A DNA stretch of 64,000 nucleotides, taken from the NCBI RefSeq assembly GCF_018069875.1, contig NZ_JAGQDF010000018.1, positions 1-64,000 on the forward strand. The letters run 5' to 3'. The DNA comes from Ideonella alba (lineage in GTDB: Bacteria; Pseudomonadota; Gammaproteobacteria; Burkholderiales; Burkholderiaceae_C). The notes under the pieces were generated by a model. That model saw nothing but the letters and a program-made list of their open reading frames with translations. It did not search any database and had not been told where the DNA came from. A program made the position numbers and the translations under genes. Below, in pieces: positions 63,929 to 64,000 of this stretch (within the stretch, counting starts at the first letter, position 1; each line of letters begins with the position of its first letter).

Positions 63929-64000
63929 GTGTCCACCGCCCCGACCTCCACCGCCGCCCCGCGCCGCGCCGCCACGCGCGGGCTGCACAAGGGCCAGCAG
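63929..64000 (+). CDS. Start of a probable TetR-family regulator (truncated by window end)
   Basis: GTG at 63929 opens a frame of 24 codons to the window edge: an Ala/Thr/Pro/Arg-rich tail followed by TRGLHKGQQ, a sequence common just before the helix-turn-helix of TetR/AcrR proteins. The upstream dyads support this reading. The DNA-binding domain itself is outside the window, so the call rests on little sequence. Confidence 0.5.
   Translation, partial: MSTAPTSTAAPRRAATRGLHKGQQ

Overview
The window is about 70% GC and comes from a betaproteobacterium, most likely in the Burkholderiales. It opens with the 3' end of a Calvin-cycle (cbb) operon in the order gap, pgk, class II aldolase of the Calvin-cycle subtype, CbbY phosphatase. 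That order points to a relative of the autotrophic or photoheterotrophic genera (Cupriavidus, Rubrivivax, Leptothrix and similar). The genus cannot be fixed from the sequence alone.

Layout. 1-3492: cbb genes (+). 3477-4052: glycine-zipper lipoprotein (-). 4257-10986: a four-gene unit (+) with a coiled-coil protein, a 1044-residue protein ending in a lethal-factor-like zinc metalloprotease module, a CpXC zinc protein and an orphan. 11099-13687 (-): a secreted helical protein and the PpkA-type kinase. 13897-15063 (+): two tandem OmpA-domain proteins. 15085-17869 (-): a pentameric ligand-gated ion channel homologue downstream of a fused TssB-TssC sheath-like protein. 18099-20080 (+): two proteins of unknown function. 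20124-29654 (-): fha, pppA, PAAR-like, tssK, tssL, tssM. 29871-30824 (+): a Leu/Pro-rich orphan. 30846-48944 (-): tssA, tssB, tssC, hcp, two Hcp-family paralogues, a zinc-ribbon protein, tagJ, tssE, tssF, tssG, tssH, vgrG, a DUF4123 chaperone and two unknown proteins. 49273-63167 (+): tagF, a TpsB transporter, a 3281-residue TpsA exoprotein and a caspase-family protein. 63181-63741 (-): an HNH nuclease. 63929-end: the start of a TetR-type regulator.

Most of the window is therefore one type VI secretion system (T6SS) locus with nearly all core parts (TssA-TssI, TssK-TssM) but no recognisable TssJ. It carries the complete post-translational threonine-phosphorylation module: kinase PpkA, phosphatase PppA, FHA protein Fha and TagF. 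An RTVI(R/K) motif recurs in PpkA, Fha and TssL. This suggests that the kinase marks all three and that the FHA domain reads the mark, as described for Agrobacterium TssL.

The least ordinary parts are five. First, the metalloprotease protein is a candidate effector. Second, a second sheath-like TssB-TssC fusion shares an operon with a Cys-loop-receptor homologue. Third, a TpsB-TpsA-caspase operon follows tagF. Fourth, the caspase C-terminal module recurs as a stand-alone secreted protein about 50 kb away beside ppkA. Fifth, a short TTAGC motif occurs in all four divergent promoter regions of the locus, at two of them as direct repeats exactly 10 bp apart.
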